The notes below the pieces were generated by a model. The model saw nothing but the letters and a program-made list of their open reading frames with translations, was not told the DNA's origin and ran no database searches. Positions 53,901-61,955 of a stretch of DNA of 64,000 nt are shown here, in pieces. The position numbers and the translations under genes were made by a program. Each line of letters begins with the position of its first letter. Within the stretch, counting starts at the first letter, position 1. The stretch comes from Chitinophagaceae bacterium (GTDB lineage: Bacteria; Bacteroidota; Bacteroidia; Chitinophagales; Chitinophagaceae), in contig JAIETM010000001.1 in the NCBI GenBank assembly GCA_019745155.1, positions 124,001-188,000 of the forward strand, in the 5' to 3' direction.

Positions 53901-53959
53901 TAACTGAAACAGATGCTAAGCTGAAAAGCGCTTTAGCTAAAGAACAAATACAGCTATAA
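50906..53959 (+). CDS. Large secreted BNR/Asp-box repeat protein (sortilin/VPS10-like propeller)
   Basis: A 1017-residue exported protein (signal ends near LQAQ). Residues 30-730 contain about ten Asp-box motifs, such as KSTDAGDNWTK, KSTDGGKTFQK, YTTDGGKTWMN and SSVDAGKNWFR, which form one or two beta-propellers. Often annotated as glycosyl hydrolase, but BNR repeats alone do not prove that and I see no catalytic sialidase residues. A beta-sandwich-like segment (about 770-880) and a coiled-coil C-terminus (about 885-1017, EAERKQLYDQNMRLYKAHEQL) follow. Substrate or ligand unknown. Confidence 0.75.
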   Translation: MRKLLMTATMVVAAYSLQAQLINSNTFGMMEARQLGPGTMSGRISAIEGVNNDPRIVYVGTAGGGVWKTTNAGATFRPLFDKYCQSIGALAIDQKNPRTIYVGTGESNMRNSVSIGDGFYKSTDAGDNWTKIGGLDSTEHIARIVIDPANSNTIYVAAPGPLWSDSKHRGLYKSTDGGKTFQKILYINEKAGCAEVAIDPTNSNIIYASTWEFRRTPYSFNSGGPGSGFFKSTDGGKTWKEITTGLPEKPLGRIAFAVSPSEPNKLIAIVESKKTGLYISNNGGEEWTKQSATLNIEARPFYFSVIQFDPKNAKRVYRPAYTFSYSDDGGYAFADAPSEGGFLHSDMHALWINPNNTSQMYVGTDGGVYISNDKGANWLFLAGLPVGQFYHVAVDNHQPYYRVYGGLQDNGSWYAPSSHPGGVSVSEWKGLYWGDGFWTQPDPTDPDIAYAEYQGGNMARINMQTLKSNPIQPKEAPGDGKLRWNWNTPIVLGSKNPKNLYTAAQYLYKSTDQGRNWTKISPDLTTNDKKKQEQDNSGGLSADVTSAENHCTIFTIAESPLDENIIWAGTDDGNLQYTTDGGKTWMNTSANIAKAGIAPQSWVSSIEPSRFDKQTVYATFENHMYGDHKTYSAVSRDMGATWTMFSSSEFSGFAHKIKEDLVNKDLLFLGTEMGLFSSVDAGKNWFRMKNNIPWYALVRDIQIHPQTHDLILGTHGRGIIIVDDIRPMRTLSNTIAQQDLYIFPQPDMSLQMGKIGGGAAPITGGWVSGNAPSITPIQYYLKDRANGEIKVLIKDAEGKLVQEIPGGKSKGLNRIFWNLRMTPSKVASGGTKVDYAALNAPQVLPGKYSIEITLNGKVYNTPFNVVHDATNKDLTEAERKQLYDQNMRLYKAHEQLAGIVEGVAAKQQVLKAAMDKLKNAKTKKLAETYWNKLEAFRSTLLATKQTSVFADEKKLREEISEIYLVLIGQEVAISNLQQQNVENVIKKVNDAAKQQAALLTETDAKLKSALAKEQIQL

Positions 53960-53981
53960 GTATATCGTAAGTATTCAAAAC

Positions 53982-54010
53982 AAAACCCTCCGAAAACGGA
54001 GGGTTTTTTA
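53982..54010. terminator. Bidirectional terminator between convergent genes
   Basis: AAAACCCTCCG and CGGAGGGTTTT form an 11-bp stem with a short loop. Plus strand continues TTATG; minus strand continues GTTTTG. It separates the BNR gene from the dehydrogenase small-subunit gene. Confidence 0.7.
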
Positions 54011-54036
54011 TGTGCATTATATCAATCTTCGTCTGT

Positions 54037-54600
54037 TCATGCCCAAGCTTTATCCTCTTTTTGATAGGGCATGCAGCCATCATATTTACCGGGCACCGCC
54101 ACATGACGCAACGCTTGTGTTGCACCAATCTCAGACGTAAAATAACCGGTTAATGTAAGCTGCTTCATCATTTGGAAATAATGATTCGGCTCTTCTTGTT
54201 TTTTCTTGCTTTGGTATTCTTTGCGCTCTGCATCCAGCTGTTGTAAAAACTTGGTACGCTCTTCGGCAGAACACTCCATAAATGTTTTGCCATTGGCTTT
54301 CTTGCAAGCTTCTTCCAGCTTAACAATACCTTCTGTAAATATTTGTTGGTCTTTCAATTCATAGCAGTCTTTCACCATTACTTGCATGAATTCGCCAACT
54401 TTAGCGGCTTTAGCACCAGGTGTTTTAGTGGTAGGTAAAATGGTTTCAGCCACTTCATCCAACAACGCAATTTGTTCTGGGCTTAAGGAGAAGCCTGCAT
54501 CCGAAGCTGCATTCTTACAGCCAGTTAACAAAAACTCTCCGCCAATCACTACACCACCGGTAGCAAGGGCAACCATTTTGAGCAATTCTCTTCTGTTCAT
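54037..54600 (-). CDS. Gluconate 2-dehydrogenase subunit 3-like small subunit (Tat-exported)
   Basis: A 187-residue protein with a Tat-type leader (NRRELLKMVALATGGVVIGG) that also has a Cys in LLTGC, so it may be lipidated. The body (LSPEQIALLDEVAETILPTTKTPGAKAAKVGEF) is the subunit-3 signature. Such small subunits escort folded GMC flavoproteins through the Tat pathway. The GMC dehydrogenase ends 20 nt upstream and has no signal of its own, which fits. Confidence 0.88.
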   Translation of the reverse strand: MNRRELLKMVALATGGVVIGGEFLLTGCKNAASDAGFSLSPEQIALLDEVAETILPTTKTPGAKAAKVGEFMQVMVKDCYELKDQQIFTEGIVKLEEACKKANGKTFMECSAEERTKFLQQLDAERKEYQSKKKQEEPNHYFQMMKQLTLTGYFTSEIGATQALRHVAVPGKYDGCMPYQKEDKAWA

Positions 54601-54620
54601 TTGTCAATGTTTTGTAGTGA

Positions 54621-56309
54621 TCAGAGATTACCTTTTTTCAATTCTTTTACAGCAAAATCTGCCGCACGTGCAGTCAATGCCATATAGGTTAGAGATGGAT
54701 TCACGCAAGAGCCACTTGTCATGCAAGCGCCATCCGTCACGAATACATTTGGTGCATCCCAAACCTGGTTATTGCCATTCAGGACAGAAGATTTAGGATC
54801 GCGGCCCATTCTAGCAGTACCCATTTCATGGATACCTTGACCAACAGCATAACTTGCGTCATATGTCTTCACATCTTTCACACCTGCTGCTTCCAGCATC
54901 TCAGCCGCATCGTTCATCATATCCTTACGCATCTTGAGTTCATTCTCTTTGATCTCAACATCCATCGCTAGTACAGGCAAGCCCCACTTATCCTTCTTAT
55001 TCTTATCCAGCATGATCTTATTCTCATGATATGGCAGAATCTCACCGAAAGCAGTGATACCAATATTCCAATCGCCTGCTTCACAAAGTGCTTCTTTGAA
55101 ATCAGCACCAATTGTCATTTCAGCTACTTTATGTCCGCCACGATCTCTGCTGGCGCCTCCTTGGTAACCAAAACCACGCAGGTAATCTCGCTTATCATCA
55201 TAGATATTTCTGAAACGTGGGATATAAATACCCGTTGGTCTTCTTCCGAAAGTGTATTTGTCTTCAAAACCATCAACTCTGCCGCCTGCACCTAATCTGA
55301 AGTGGTGGTCCATTACATTATGGCCTAACTCACCACTGCTGCTGCCCAAGCCTTCCGGCCAGATATCAGTAGCAGAGTTCATGAGTACCCATGTTGAGTT
55401 GAATGATGAGGCACAGAGGAATACAATTTTGGATTTGTATTCAATGGTCTTGTTTGTTTCTGCATCAATAATCTCTACACCGGTTGCACGCTTCTTGTCT
55501 TTATCATACAATACACGTGTTACGATGGAATGTGGACGCAAGGTTAAATTACCCGTTGCTCTGGCAGCAGGCAGTGTAGCAGATTGTGTGCTGAAATAAG
55601 CACCGAACGGACAACCCCTCCAACAACGATTTCGGTATTGACAATTCACGCGATTCTGTTCAGGCTTAGGTTGCGTGATATTCGCACTTCTGCCGATGAA
55701 CATGTGGCGCTGACCATTGTAATGTTTCTTGATTCGTGCTGCTACTTCTTTCTCCACACAGTTCATATCCATGGCAGGAAGAAAATCGCCATCAGGCAAT
55801 ACTTCCAATCCTTCTTTACTTCCCTGAATACCAGCAAAGCGTTCCACATAACTATACCAAGGTGCTACATCTTCATAGCGTATGGGCCAATCCACACCAA
55901 TACCTTCTTTGGCATTTGCTTCAAAATCCCATTTGTTGAAACGATAACTCTGGCGACCCCACAATAGTGAGCGTCCGCCTACATGATAGCCGCGATACCA
56001 ATCGAAGCGTTTGATCTCCGTATATGGACTTTCCTTTTCATTGGCCCACATACCAAAGGTTTCTTCATTTAACGGATAATCACGCTTGAGTACAGGATAG
56101 TCTTCACGCATCTGGCGTGTTGCCTGCCCTCTGTGCGGGAATTCCCATGATTCCTTGTTGGCATTCACATAATCTTTTACATGCTCAATATCGCGTCCTC
56201 TTTCGAGCAGCAATACTTTCAAGCCTTTTTCGGTGAGTTCTTTGGCAGCCCAGCCTCCGCTGATACCAGAGCCCACTACAATTGCGTCATAGGTGTTCGT
56301 CTCGGCCAT
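54621..56309 (-). CDS. GMC-family FAD dehydrogenase (sugar/glucoside dehydrogenase-like large subunit)
   Basis: A 562-residue flavoprotein. The FAD-binding GxGxxG motif lies at residues 13-18 (VVGSGISGG), followed by LLERGRD. A cysteine cluster NCQYRNRCWRGCPFG (about 220-234) and the C-terminal HEMGTARMG and CVNPSLTYMALTARAAD carry the catalytic His and Asn of GMC enzymes. Glucoside 3-dehydrogenases and gluconate 2-dehydrogenases have this makeup. The neighbouring small subunit and cytochrome c point to a periplasmic dehydrogenase. C3 oxidation of sugars is inferred from the DUF1080 neighbours. Confidence 0.88.
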   Translation of the reverse strand: MAETNTYDAIVVGSGISGGWAAKELTEKGLKVLLLERGRDIEHVKDYVNANKESWEFPHRGQATRQMREDYPVLKRDYPLNEETFGMWANEKESPYTEIKRFDWYRGYHVGGRSLLWGRQSYRFNKWDFEANAKEGIGVDWPIRYEDVAPWYSYVERFAGIQGSKEGLEVLPDGDFLPAMDMNCVEKEVAARIKKHYNGQRHMFIGRSANITQPKPEQNRVNCQYRNRCWRGCPFGAYFSTQSATLPAARATGNLTLRPHSIVTRVLYDKDKKRATGVEIIDAETNKTIEYKSKIVFLCASSFNSTWVLMNSATDIWPEGLGSSSGELGHNVMDHHFRLGAGGRVDGFEDKYTFGRRPTGIYIPRFRNIYDDKRDYLRGFGYQGGASRDRGGHKVAEMTIGADFKEALCEAGDWNIGITAFGEILPYHENKIMLDKNKKDKWGLPVLAMDVEIKENELKMRKDMMNDAAEMLEAAGVKDVKTYDASYAVGQGIHEMGTARMGRDPKSSVLNGNNQVWDAPNVFVTDGACMTSGSCVNPSLTYMALTARAADFAVKELKKGNL

Positions 56310-56383
56310 GCAAATCGTTTTAGTTGAGGTTTGAAATTAAGGTTCTATTGATACAGTATGCTTACTTTTTGATGAATATCAAA

Positions 56384-57253
56384 TCAGACATCACAAAGTT
56401 GTACCGCTTTGCGGAGTGAGCCTATCTTATCGGCCGCAACGGGAATAAACTCCTGTGCCACATAACCCTGATAACCCGTGGCTACAATAGCTTCCATGAT
56501 TGCGGGATAATACAATTCCTGCGTCGTATCAATCTCATGCCTGCCGGGCACACCAGCTGTGTGGTAATGTCCAAAGTATTGATGGTTGTCTTTAATTGTA
56601 CGGATGATATCTCCCTCATTGATTTGCATGTGGTAGATATCATAGAGAATTTTAAAATTGGGAGAACCAAGACGCTTACACAGTTCTACTGCCCAAGCAG
56701 ATTTGTCCGCCATATAATCCTTATGATCAATCTTACTATTAAAGATTTCAATCTGCAGTACAACACCTTTCTTTTCAGCCAAGCCAATAATCTGCTTTAA
56801 ACCTTCCACACAATTTTTGAGCCCAGTCTCATCATCCATACCATTTCTGTTACCACTGAACAGAATCAAGTTTTTATAGCCAGCTTTTGATACGAGCTCG
56901 ATGTGCTCAGTATAATTTTTAATGAGTGTAGCATGATACTGCTTATCATTCCAACCCCGGGTTAACCCAATCTCCGCGCCATTACACATGGAGCTATCAA
57001 TGCCATGCTGTTTTAATACAGGCCAGTCTTTAGGACCTACCAAATCAATGGCAGTAAAGCCAATTTTTTTGACTTCCACACAGAGTTGATCCAATGTCAG
57101 GAAATCAAAACACCACCTGCATACAGAATGATTGATCCTGCCTTTCAGTGCAGCTTGTTGTAACACTTCATGCCCTGCAGCATGCAGTTTGGGCAGACCA
57201 GTTGCAGCTAGTGCACCAGCGGTGAGATTTTTGATTAGTTGTCTACGCTGCAT
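56384..57253 (-). CDS. Tat-exported xylose-isomerase-like TIM barrel (hydroxypyruvate isomerase family)
   Basis: A 289-residue protein with a Tat leader (MQRRQLIKNLTAGALAATGLP). The barrel carries metal-ligand Glu and His/Asp residues in VVLQIEIFNSKIDH, ILYDIYHMQINEGD and YFGHYHTAGVPGRHEID, as in hydroxypyruvate isomerase and sugar epimerases. Its gene starts 1 nt after the MFS transporter stop. Probably a keto-sugar isomerase or epimerase acting in the periplasm; substrate unknown. Confidence 0.8.
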   Translation of the reverse strand: MQRRQLIKNLTAGALAATGLPKLHAAGHEVLQQAALKGRINHSVCRWCFDFLTLDQLCVEVKKIGFTAIDLVGPKDWPVLKQHGIDSSMCNGAEIGLTRGWNDKQYHATLIKNYTEHIELVSKAGYKNLILFSGNRNGMDDETGLKNCVEGLKQIIGLAEKKGVVLQIEIFNSKIDHKDYMADKSAWAVELCKRLGSPNFKILYDIYHMQINEGDIIRTIKDNHQYFGHYHTAGVPGRHEIDTTQELYYPAIMEAIVATGYQGYVAQEFIPVAADKIGSLRKAVQLCDV

Positions 57254-57254
57254 A

Positions 57255-58463
57255 TCAGGCTGTTTGTTTCTTAGGATCCTTGAAGAATATCAGGAACAAC
57301 ACAGTTACTGCGCCTGCAAAAGCTGCAGGAATAATCCACACTTTCTGCCAGTCGTGTCCATCGGCTGTTTTATAATGCTCTGTCACCATTCCTGCAAACC
57401 AGAAGCCAATCAACATACCTACACCGTACGTCGCTAATGTAATCATACCCTGTGCTGAAGAACGAATACGCTCACCAGCTCTTTCATCCGTATAAATCTG
57501 ACCAGTAACAAAGAAGAAATCATAACAAATACCATGGAGAATAATGCCGATATAGAGTAACCAGGCCATGCTGTCTGCATTGCCAAAATCAAAACACAAA
57601 TAACGAACTACCCAAGCCAACATACCTATCAGCAACATTTTCTTTACACCTAATCTGGTAAAGAATAAGGGCATTAAGAAGAGGAATAAGGTTTCGCTCA
57701 TTTGTCCCCAACTCATCTTGAAGGCTGCTTCAGGAACTTGTAATTCATTTAAGAATTTATTGGTCTCTTGATAATAGAAAGCCAGCGGAATACAAATTAA
57801 TACAGAGCTTAAGAAGAATATCAAGTAGTTCTTGTCCTTCAACAAAGCCAAAGCGTCCAAACCAAGAATCTCACGAACTGTTGTAGTGGTACCAGCTTTG
57901 GGCGGCGGTGTATTAGGCAGGAAGAAACTCAACACACCCAATACAACAGACACGCCTGAAGAAATCAGAAAGGTTTGCTGCAGTTGCGCTTTCTGCTCTA
58001 AGCCTAGAATTTTACCGACGAAGATGCCAGCAACAATCCAGCCGATGGTTCCCCAAACACGTACTAGAGAAAATTGCTTTTCAGGACTATCCATTTGCTT
58101 CAATGCAATCGCATTCACCAATGCCAGTGTTGGCATGAAGATGATCATATAGCCCAGCAATAAAGAATACAAACTATCAAAGCTGCTCTGCTGATAAATA
58201 AAATACATCAGTACAGCACCGGCCAAATGAATGAGGCCCAATAATTTTTGTGCAGCAAAATATTTATCTGCAATCAAGCCCATAATAAATGGTGCGATAA
58301 TCGCACCCAATGCCTGTGTACCATAGGCCAAGCCTGCTTGCGAATCAGAAGCTGCGATACTGCCTTTGGTGAGATAGGTACCCATTGTAACAAACCAGAT
58401 ACCCCAGATAAAAAAATTGAGAAACATCATCAGCGAAAGCTGGAATCGAACAGTTGATTTCAT
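57255..58463 (-). CDS. MFS transporter of the nucleoside:H+ symporter (NupG/XapB) family
   Basis: A 402-residue, twelve-span carrier starting MKSTVRFQLSLMMFLNFFIWG. FIWGIWFVTMGTYL and the loop QFSLVRVWGTIGWIVAG are typical of the NupG branch. In Bacteroidota members of this branch often lie in sugar loci, so a glycoside or keto-sugar is as likely as a nucleoside. A longer frame from 58643 would run into the divergent promoter region and is rejected. First gene of the minus-strand unit. Confidence 0.85.
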   Translation of the reverse strand: MKSTVRFQLSLMMFLNFFIWGIWFVTMGTYLTKGSIAASDSQAGLAYGTQALGAIIAPFIMGLIADKYFAAQKLLGLIHLAGAVLMYFIYQQSSFDSLYSLLLGYMIIFMPTLALVNAIALKQMDSPEKQFSLVRVWGTIGWIVAGIFVGKILGLEQKAQLQQTFLISSGVSVVLGVLSFFLPNTPPPKAGTTTTVREILGLDALALLKDKNYLIFFLSSVLICIPLAFYYQETNKFLNELQVPEAAFKMSWGQMSETLFLFLMPLFFTRLGVKKMLLIGMLAWVVRYLCFDFGNADSMAWLLYIGIILHGICYDFFFVTGQIYTDERAGERIRSSAQGMITLATYGVGMLIGFWFAGMVTEHYKTADGHDWQKVWIIPAAFAGAVTVLFLIFFKDPKKQTA

Positions 58464-58581
58464 CAGTGTGTGGTTTTGGAAGCAATCAAAAAAATGCGTT
58501 CTAAATGTAGTGATTTTAAAATACATTAGCAGTCCGCGTACAGATATTTTCAGTACGATACTCACATCAAACGTTTGCACT

Positions 58582-59748
58582 ATGAACAGAAAATTACGGA
58601 TGGGGATGGTTGGTGGTGGTAAAGATGCTTTCATCGGCGCCATTCACCGTATTGCAGCCAATATGGATGGCATGATTGAATTGGTTTGCGGCGCACTTAG
58701 CATCAATCCGGATGTAGCGAAAGATTCAGCGAAAAGCTTATTTCTACCTGAATCACGCACCTATCTTACTTACGAAGAAATGATCAAAGCGGAAGCTGCA
58801 TTACCTGCAGATCAGCGAATGGATTTTGTTACCATCGTTACACCCAACTTTGCACATTTTGCTCCGGCAATGATGGCTTTGGAACATGGTTTTCATGTGG
58901 TGATAGAAAAGCCTATCACTTTTTCTTTAGATGAAGCCAAGCAACTACAACAGAAAGTAGCAGAAACAGGATTACTGCTTTGCTTAACACATACCTATTC
59001 TGGTTACCCAATGGTGAAGCAGGCCAAGCAAATGGTGAAAGAAAATGCTTTCGGTAAAATCAGAAAAGTAGTCGTAGAATATCCGCAGGGCTGGTTAAGC
59101 AAGCTGAGCGAAAGAGAAGGCAATGCGCAAGCTGCTTGGAGAACAGATCCCAAGCGCTCTGGTAAAGCGGGTAGCATGGGTGATATTGGTACACATGCCG
59201 CACATCTTGCCGAATATATTACCGGCTTAAAGATTACACAACTTTGTGCTGATTTGAATATCATGGTACCTGGCCGTATGCTGGATGATGATGGCAACGT
59301 GCTCTTGCGTTTTGACAATGGTGCAGCAGGTGTGTTGATTGCATCTCAGATTGCAGCAGGTGAAGAAAATAATTTACGCATTAAAGTATATGGCGAGAAA
59401 GGCGGTATTGAGTGGTCGCAACAAGAACCCAATACCCTTTGGGTAAAATGGTTGGATCAACCAATGCAGGTGTTGCGAGCAGGCAGCAATTACGGTGCAC
59501 ATTTATCGAGCTTTGCCACACACAATGCCAGAACACCGGGTGGCCACCCCGAAGGTTATTTAGAAGCATTTGGCAACATCTATAGAAATTTTGCACTTAC
59601 ATTATCTGCCAGAATTGCTGGCACTTCACCAAGTGCAGAAGCGATGGATTTCCCCGGCGTAGAAGATGGTATTCGCGGCATGGCATTTATTGATAATGTT
59701 GTTGCCTCTGCCGGCATGGATACCAAATGGAAAACATTTGAAGTGTAA
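58582..59748 (+). CDS. Gfo/Idh/MocA-family NAD(P)-dependent sugar dehydrogenase
   Basis: A 388-residue cytosolic oxidoreductase: Rossmann motif MVGGGKDAFIGAIHR (residues 9-23), the EKP motif in VVIEKPITFSLDEA (about 116-129) and a C-terminal substrate domain with GDIGTHAAHLAEYITG. Related enzymes oxidise or reduce C3 of glucosides and inositols. It opens the plus-strand unit that also encodes a TIM barrel, cytochrome c and DUF1080 protein. ATG 58582 follows an AACGTTTG box by 5 nt. An upstream frame from 58417 is antisense to the MFS gene. Confidence 0.88.
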   Translation: MNRKLRMGMVGGGKDAFIGAIHRIAANMDGMIELVCGALSINPDVAKDSAKSLFLPESRTYLTYEEMIKAEAALPADQRMDFVTIVTPNFAHFAPAMMALEHGFHVVIEKPITFSLDEAKQLQQKVAETGLLLCLTHTYSGYPMVKQAKQMVKENAFGKIRKVVVEYPQGWLSKLSEREGNAQAAWRTDPKRSGKAGSMGDIGTHAAHLAEYITGLKITQLCADLNIMVPGRMLDDDGNVLLRFDNGAAGVLIASQIAAGEENNLRIKVYGEKGGIEWSQQEPNTLWVKWLDQPMQVLRAGSNYGAHLSSFATHNARTPGGHPEGYLEAFGNIYRNFALTLSARIAGTSPSAEAMDFPGVEDGIRGMAFIDNVVASAGMDTKWKTFEV

Positions 59749-59769
59749 TAATCAGCAATCACTTGTAAC

Positions 59770-60825
59770 ATGAGAACCATTAAAGGACCAGGAATATTTT
59801 TAGCGCAGTTCTTAGATGATAAAGCACCTTTCAATACACTTGAAAGTATTTGTGCATGGGCTGCATCACTCGGATTCAAAGGCGTGCAAATTCCTACATG
59901 GGACGCGCGATGTATTGATCTGCAAAAAGCTGCCGAAAGCAAAACGTATGCAGATGAGTTGAAGGGCATCATCAATAGTTATGGACTGGAGATTACAGAG
60001 CTGTCTACACACTTACAAGGACAGTTGGTTGCAGTACATCCTGCGTATGACGCCATGTTTGATGGCTTTGCACCGGAAGCAGTACGCAATAATCCCAAAG
60101 CCAGAACAGAATGGGCCGTACAACAATTACAATATGGCGCAAAAGCATCTCAAAATTTAGGCTTAACAGCCCACCCCACTTTCAGTGGCGCTTTGCTTTG
60201 GCATACATTTCACCCCTGGCCGCAAAGACCTGCGGGTTTGGTGGAAGAAGGCTTTAAAGAATTGGCCAGAAGATGGACACCAATCCTCAACTACTTTGAT
60301 GAGTGCGGCGTGGATGTTTGTTATGAGATTCACCCAGGTGAAGATTTATTTGATGGCATCACCTATGAAATGTTCCTGAAGGAAGTAAACAATCACCCGC
60401 GTGCTTGTTTGTTGTATGATCCATCACATTTTGTGTTGCAACAGTTGGATTATATTCAATACATCGATTTCTATCATGAGCGTATCCGTGCTTTTCATGT
60501 GAAGGATGCTGAATTTAATCCTACTGGCAGACAAGGCACATTCGGTGGTTACCAAGGCTGGGCTGATCGCGCAGGACGTTATCGTTCTCCCGGTGATGGT
60601 CAGGTAGATTTTAAAACCATCTTCAGTAAACTCACGCAGTACAATTATCCCGGTTGGGCGGTGATGGAATGGGAATGCTGTATTAAACATCCTGAAGTGG
60701 GCGCTGCAGAAGGTGCCGAGTTTATCAAAAAGCACATCATTCGTGTAACAGAAAAAGCTTTCGATGATTTTGCCAATACAGCAACGGATGCCAATTTCAA
60801 TCGTACTATCTTAGGACTTCAATAA
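59770..60825 (+). CDS. Cytosolic xylose-isomerase-like TIM-barrel protein
   Basis: A 351-residue sugar phosphate isomerase/epimerase family member without signal peptide. Metal-ligand candidates are in VCYEIHPGEDLFDG (Glu), LLYDPSHFVLQ (Asp, His), AFHVKDAEFNPTG (His, Asp) and AVMEWECCIKHPE (Glu). It is longer than the exported barrels (285-289 residues). Likely isomerises the product of the adjoining dehydrogenase; substrate unknown. Gap of 21 nt to the dehydrogenase gene and 8 nt to the cytochrome gene. Confidence 0.82.
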   Translation: MRTIKGPGIFLAQFLDDKAPFNTLESICAWAASLGFKGVQIPTWDARCIDLQKAAESKTYADELKGIINSYGLEITELSTHLQGQLVAVHPAYDAMFDGFAPEAVRNNPKARTEWAVQQLQYGAKASQNLGLTAHPTFSGALLWHTFHPWPQRPAGLVEEGFKELARRWTPILNYFDECGVDVCYEIHPGEDLFDGITYEMFLKEVNNHPRACLLYDPSHFVLQQLDYIQYIDFYHERIRAFHVKDAEFNPTGRQGTFGGYQGWADRAGRYRSPGDGQVDFKTIFSKLTQYNYPGWAVMEWECCIKHPEVGAAEGAEFIKKHIIRVTEKAFDDFANTATDANFNRTILGLQ

Positions 60826-60833
60826 TAACAACT

Positions 60834-61232
60834 ATGAAAAAGATTTTAGTAACCTCATTGTTTATCGCAGCAGGAGTTGCATGCGGAGGCGGTGCAAGTG
60901 AAAAAGCAAAAGAAACTTCAACAGCTGCAACAACTACTGAAGCAGCAACACCTTCTGTAAGTGATAATCCGGATTACCAAAAAGGATTAGAACTCGTGGC
61001 CAAATCAGATTGTCTTACCTGCCATAAAGTGGCGGAAAAAAATATCGGCCCCGCATATCAGGAAGTAGCAGCCAAGTATGAGAATACTGAAGCCAATGTA
61101 AAAATGCTGGCGGAAAAAATCATCAAAGGCGGTAAGGGTAATTGGGGCGAAGTGATGATGACAGCACATCCTACCGTATCTCAGGCCGATGCTGAGCAAA
61201 TGGTGAAATATATTCTCTTATTGAAGAAATAA
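60834..61232 (+). CDS. Monoheme class I cytochrome c (lipoprotein)
   Basis: A 132-residue protein. The signal peptide ends in AAGVACGGG, with a lipobox-like Cys at residue 17. A Ser/Thr/Ala-rich linker (about 20-42) leads to one cytochrome c domain with heme site CLTCH (Cys60, Cys63, His64) and a probable axial Met in EVMMTAHPTVSQADA. It would accept electrons from a periplasmic dehydrogenase, here most likely the GMC enzyme of the same locus. Confidence 0.88.
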   Translation: MKKILVTSLFIAAGVACGGGASEKAKETSTAATTTEAATPSVSDNPDYQKGLELVAKSDCLTCHKVAEKNIGPAYQEVAAKYENTEANVKMLAEKIIKGGKGNWGEVMMTAHPTVSQADAEQMVKYILLLKK

Positions 61233-61238
61233 TCACAC

Positions 61239-61955
61239 ATGAAAAAGATATCACTACTGGCTTTTGTACTGATCACAAGTCTGATGGCAACAGCACAAGA
61301 CAATACTTTAACCAAAAAGGAAAAAAAAGCCGGTTGGCAATTATTGTTTGATGGCAAGACCAACAAAGGTTGGCACACTTTCAATAAAACAACCATTGGC
61401 AGTGCCTGGCAGGTGAAGGATGATGCATTGATGCTGGATGCTTCACAAAAAGAAAACTGGCAGACAAAAGGTGGTGGTGATATCGTTTCAGATGAAGCTT
61501 ATGATAATTTCCATTTAAAACTAGAATGGAAAGTTGCCACTAACGGAAACAGTGGCATCATTCTCTTCATCAAAGAAGATCCCAAATACAAGTATGCTTG
61601 GGAAACCGGACCAGAAATGCAAGTGCTGGATAATGCCGGTCACCCAGATGCCAAAATCATCAAACACCGTGCGGGTGATTTGTACGACCTGATTTCCTGT
61701 TCAAAAGAAACAGTTAAGCCTGCAGGTGAATGGAACCAAGTTGAAATCATTTCCAAAGATGGCCTGATTGAGTTTTACCTCAATGGCGAGAAAGTAGTGA
61801 GCACCACTTTCTGGAATGATGATTGGAAAAAACTTATTGCGGGCAGTAAGTTCAAATCAATGCCCGACTTTGGCAAATTCCCCAAAGGCCATATTGGTTT
61901 GCAAGACCACGGTGATAATGTCTGGTTCCGCAATATCAAGATTCGCAAATTATAA
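61239..61955 (+). CDS. DUF1080 (3-keto-disaccharide hydrolase-like) secreted protein, copy 1
   Basis: A 238-residue exported protein (signal ends near LMATAQD). The concanavalin-like DUF1080 fold is shown by WQLLFDGKTNKGWHTFN, FHLKLEWKVATNGNSGIILFI, ETGPEMQVLDNAGHPD and GHIGLQDHGDNVWFRNIKI. Family members cleave 3-keto-glycosides. It is the last gene of the plus-strand unit. Its stop shares the hexamer TTATAA (61950-61955) with the convergent copy 2. Confidence 0.85.
   Translation: MKKISLLAFVLITSLMATAQDNTLTKKEKKAGWQLLFDGKTNKGWHTFNKTTIGSAWQVKDDALMLDASQKENWQTKGGGDIVSDEAYDNFHLKLEWKVATNGNSGIILFIKEDPKYKYAWETGPEMQVLDNAGHPDAKIIKHRAGDLYDLISCSKETVKPAGEWNQVEIISKDGLIEFYLNGEKVVSTTFWNDDWKKLIAGSKFKSMPDFGKFPKGHIGLQDHGDNVWFRNIKIRKL

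Noticed and set aside
57255-58643. Longer MFS start at 58643
   Set aside because: The extension covers the divergent promoter region and the start of the Gfo/Idh gene and has no membrane or family character.
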